6,090 nucleotides of DNA from Chloroflexota bacterium (GTDB taxonomy: Bacteria; Chloroflexota; Limnocylindria; QHBO01), in contig VBKA01000089.1 in assembly GCA_005879815.1 (NCBI GenBank), positions 1 through 6,090 of the forward strand. The letters run 5' to 3'. The notes under the pieces are model-generated. The model was not told the DNA's origin, made no database searches, and saw only the letters and a program-made list of their open reading frames with translations. A program made the position numbers and the translations under genes. Shown piece after piece: positions 5,609 through 6,090 of this stretch; within the stretch, counting starts at the first letter, position 1, and each line of letters starts with the position of its first letter.

Positions 5609-5887
5609 TCAGCAGCGGGGCAGGTTCTCGAGGTTGTTGGCCGCGGTGTGCTCCGGCGCCGTGGTGAGGTACGGGCTGGCCGAGCACGGGGGCATCGGGC
5701 AGCTCACGATGGTCCGGATCCTGGCCTCTGCGCCGCCACCACTCGAGAACCAGCCCTCGCCGCCGTCAATGCGGGCGGCAACATCGGCGCGAGGATAATG
5801 CGTGCCGTCTTCGGTGCACACTCCCTCGATGTGCCAGTGCGTGCCATCAGCGGCCAGCTGCTTGCGAACGCGGGTGACGGTGGGCAC
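5609..5887 (-). CDS. Small DUF3892-like protein
   Basis: This is a 92-residue protein of unknown biochemical role, probably cytoplasmic, with no signal peptide or membrane helix. The pattern matches my recollection of the DUF3892 family: an I..V strand near the start, a residue-28-to-43 segment DGTHYPRADVAARIDGG (a helix that recurs as RxxVxxxIdxG), and the tail YLTTAPEHTAANNLENLP, which closely resembles the family's conserved C-terminus. Four cysteines (24, 63, 68, 92) are present, two of them in CPMPPC; H17, H19 and H30 are nearby. The start is GTG 5885-5887, chosen because GGAGG lies 7 bases upstream and no other start fits. It is likely the first gene of a minus-strand pair with the two-domain protein. 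Function is not known for this family, and I make no functional claim. Confidence 0.82.
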   Translation of the reverse strand: MPTVTRVRKQLAADGTHWHIEGVCTEDGTHYPRADVAARIDGGEGWFSSGGGAEARIRTIVSCPMPPCSASPYLTTAPEHTAANNLENLPRC

Positions 5888-5894
5888 AGGCGGG

Positions 5895-5899
5895 CCTCC
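5895..5899 (-). promoter_or_regulatory. Ribosome binding site that decides a GTG start
   Basis: On the minus strand this reads GGAGG, 7 bases before the GTG at 5887-5885. It is one of the two strongest Shine-Dalgarno sites in the window and supports the non-ATG start of the small DUF3892-like gene. Confidence 0.8.
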
Positions 5900-5950
5900 A
5901 GGGTGCTGCGCAGGACCGGAACGGTGTTGTGGGAACTGTAGCAGCGGCGA

Positions 5951-5980
5951 AAGTATCTATGCAGCGCTGGTCCAAGTATT
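5951..5980. promoter_or_regulatory. AT-rich island upstream of the DUF3892-like gene, possible promoter or operator
   Basis: In a GC-rich setting this stretch carries AAGTAT twice (5951-5956 and 5974-5979), 23 bases start to start, about two helical turns. Between them sits the palindrome CAGCGCTG (5962-5969). On the minus strand it offers TTGGAC as a -35-like hexamer and TACTTT as a -10-like hexamer, but with only 14 bases between them, so the promoter call is weak. The position, 64-93 bases before the start codon, is right for a regulatory region. Confidence 0.3.
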
Positions 5981-5991
5981 AGGATGCTGCT

Positions 5992-6024
5992 CGACCGGGA
6001 CTCTGTGAGCTGGCGCCCCGGTCG
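5992..6024. repeat. Inverted repeat, 8-base arms with 17-base loop
   Basis: CGACCGGG (5992-5999) pairs with CCCGGTCG (6017-6024). Wobble and C-G pairs can extend the stem by up to three more positions on the outside (5989-5991 with 6025-6027). There is no T-run on either side, so it is not a typical intrinsic terminator. It may be a terminator-like hairpin of a gene beyond the window, or simply GC-rich coincidence. Confidence 0.4.
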
Positions 6025-6036
6025 GGTGGCCCGCGA

Positions 6037-6071
6037 GCCGTCCGGGGAGGACCACGGGCAGGACGGACGGC
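6037..6071. repeat. Inverted repeat, 7-base arms with 21-base loop
   Basis: GCCGTCC (6037-6043) pairs with GGACGGC (6065-6071), and GGAC is also repeated in tandem at 6061-6068. It lies only 12 bases from the preceding inverted repeat. No coding frame with a family signature covers it. Function is unknown. Confidence 0.35.
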
Positions 6072-6090
6072 ACGGGCCGAAGCTTGAAGT

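Noticed and set aside
5055..5798. 247-residue plus-strand open frame across genes 7 and 8
   Set aside because: It runs antisense through two genes with better support, including one with a strong GGAGG site and a family-like C-terminus.
5888..6090. A tRNA or other small RNA gene at the right end
   Set aside because: No T-loop (GGTTCRANNCC-like) or cloverleaf spacing was found on either strand. The hairpins alone do not identify an RNA.

Overview
This is a gene-dense, high-GC bacterial window (about two thirds G+C by eye) with eight protein genes and no recognisable RNA gene, insertion sequence, CRISPR array or phage gene. The protein families fit a free-living high-GC bacterium such as a Chloroflexota or Actinomycetota lineage. 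This is an impression from protein style, not a placement.

Layout, left to right: (1) the 3' end of a PEP-utilising swivelling-domain protein (+, 1-618); (2) a TMEM175-family potassium channel (-, 625-1242); (3) an APC-superfamily permease (+, 1340-2845); (4) an acetamidase/formamidase-family amide hydrolase (-, 2842-3792); (5) and (6) two overlapping genes for unrecognised small membrane proteins (+, 3825-4382 and 4379-4999); (7) an unrecognised soluble protein that looks like two copies of one domain (-, 4947-5552); (8) a small DUF3892-like protein (-, 5609-5887). The last 203 bases hold no gene I can support. They contain the likely upstream region of gene 8 and two inverted repeats.

Strands alternate in opposed pairs. 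The three convergent junctions (1/2, 3/4, 6/7) have 6 bases between them, a 4-base overlap and a 53-base overlap, so none has room for a classical intergenic terminator. The divergent junctions are a 97-base gap (2/3) and a 32-base gap (4/5). The clearest co-transcribed unit is 5-6, joined by an ATGA stop/start overlap. Genes 8 and 7 may form a second unit on the minus strand.

The most plausible functional theme is nitrogen: the amide hydrolase would release ammonia from small amides, and the convergent permease could import an amino acid or related compound. The pairing is only positional. I do not see a clearly novel defence, mobile or biosynthetic system. The items most worth a second look are the internally duplicated protein 7, the unknown membrane pair 5-6, the cysteine-containing small protein 8, and short palindromes shared by the upstream regions of genes 7 and 8.
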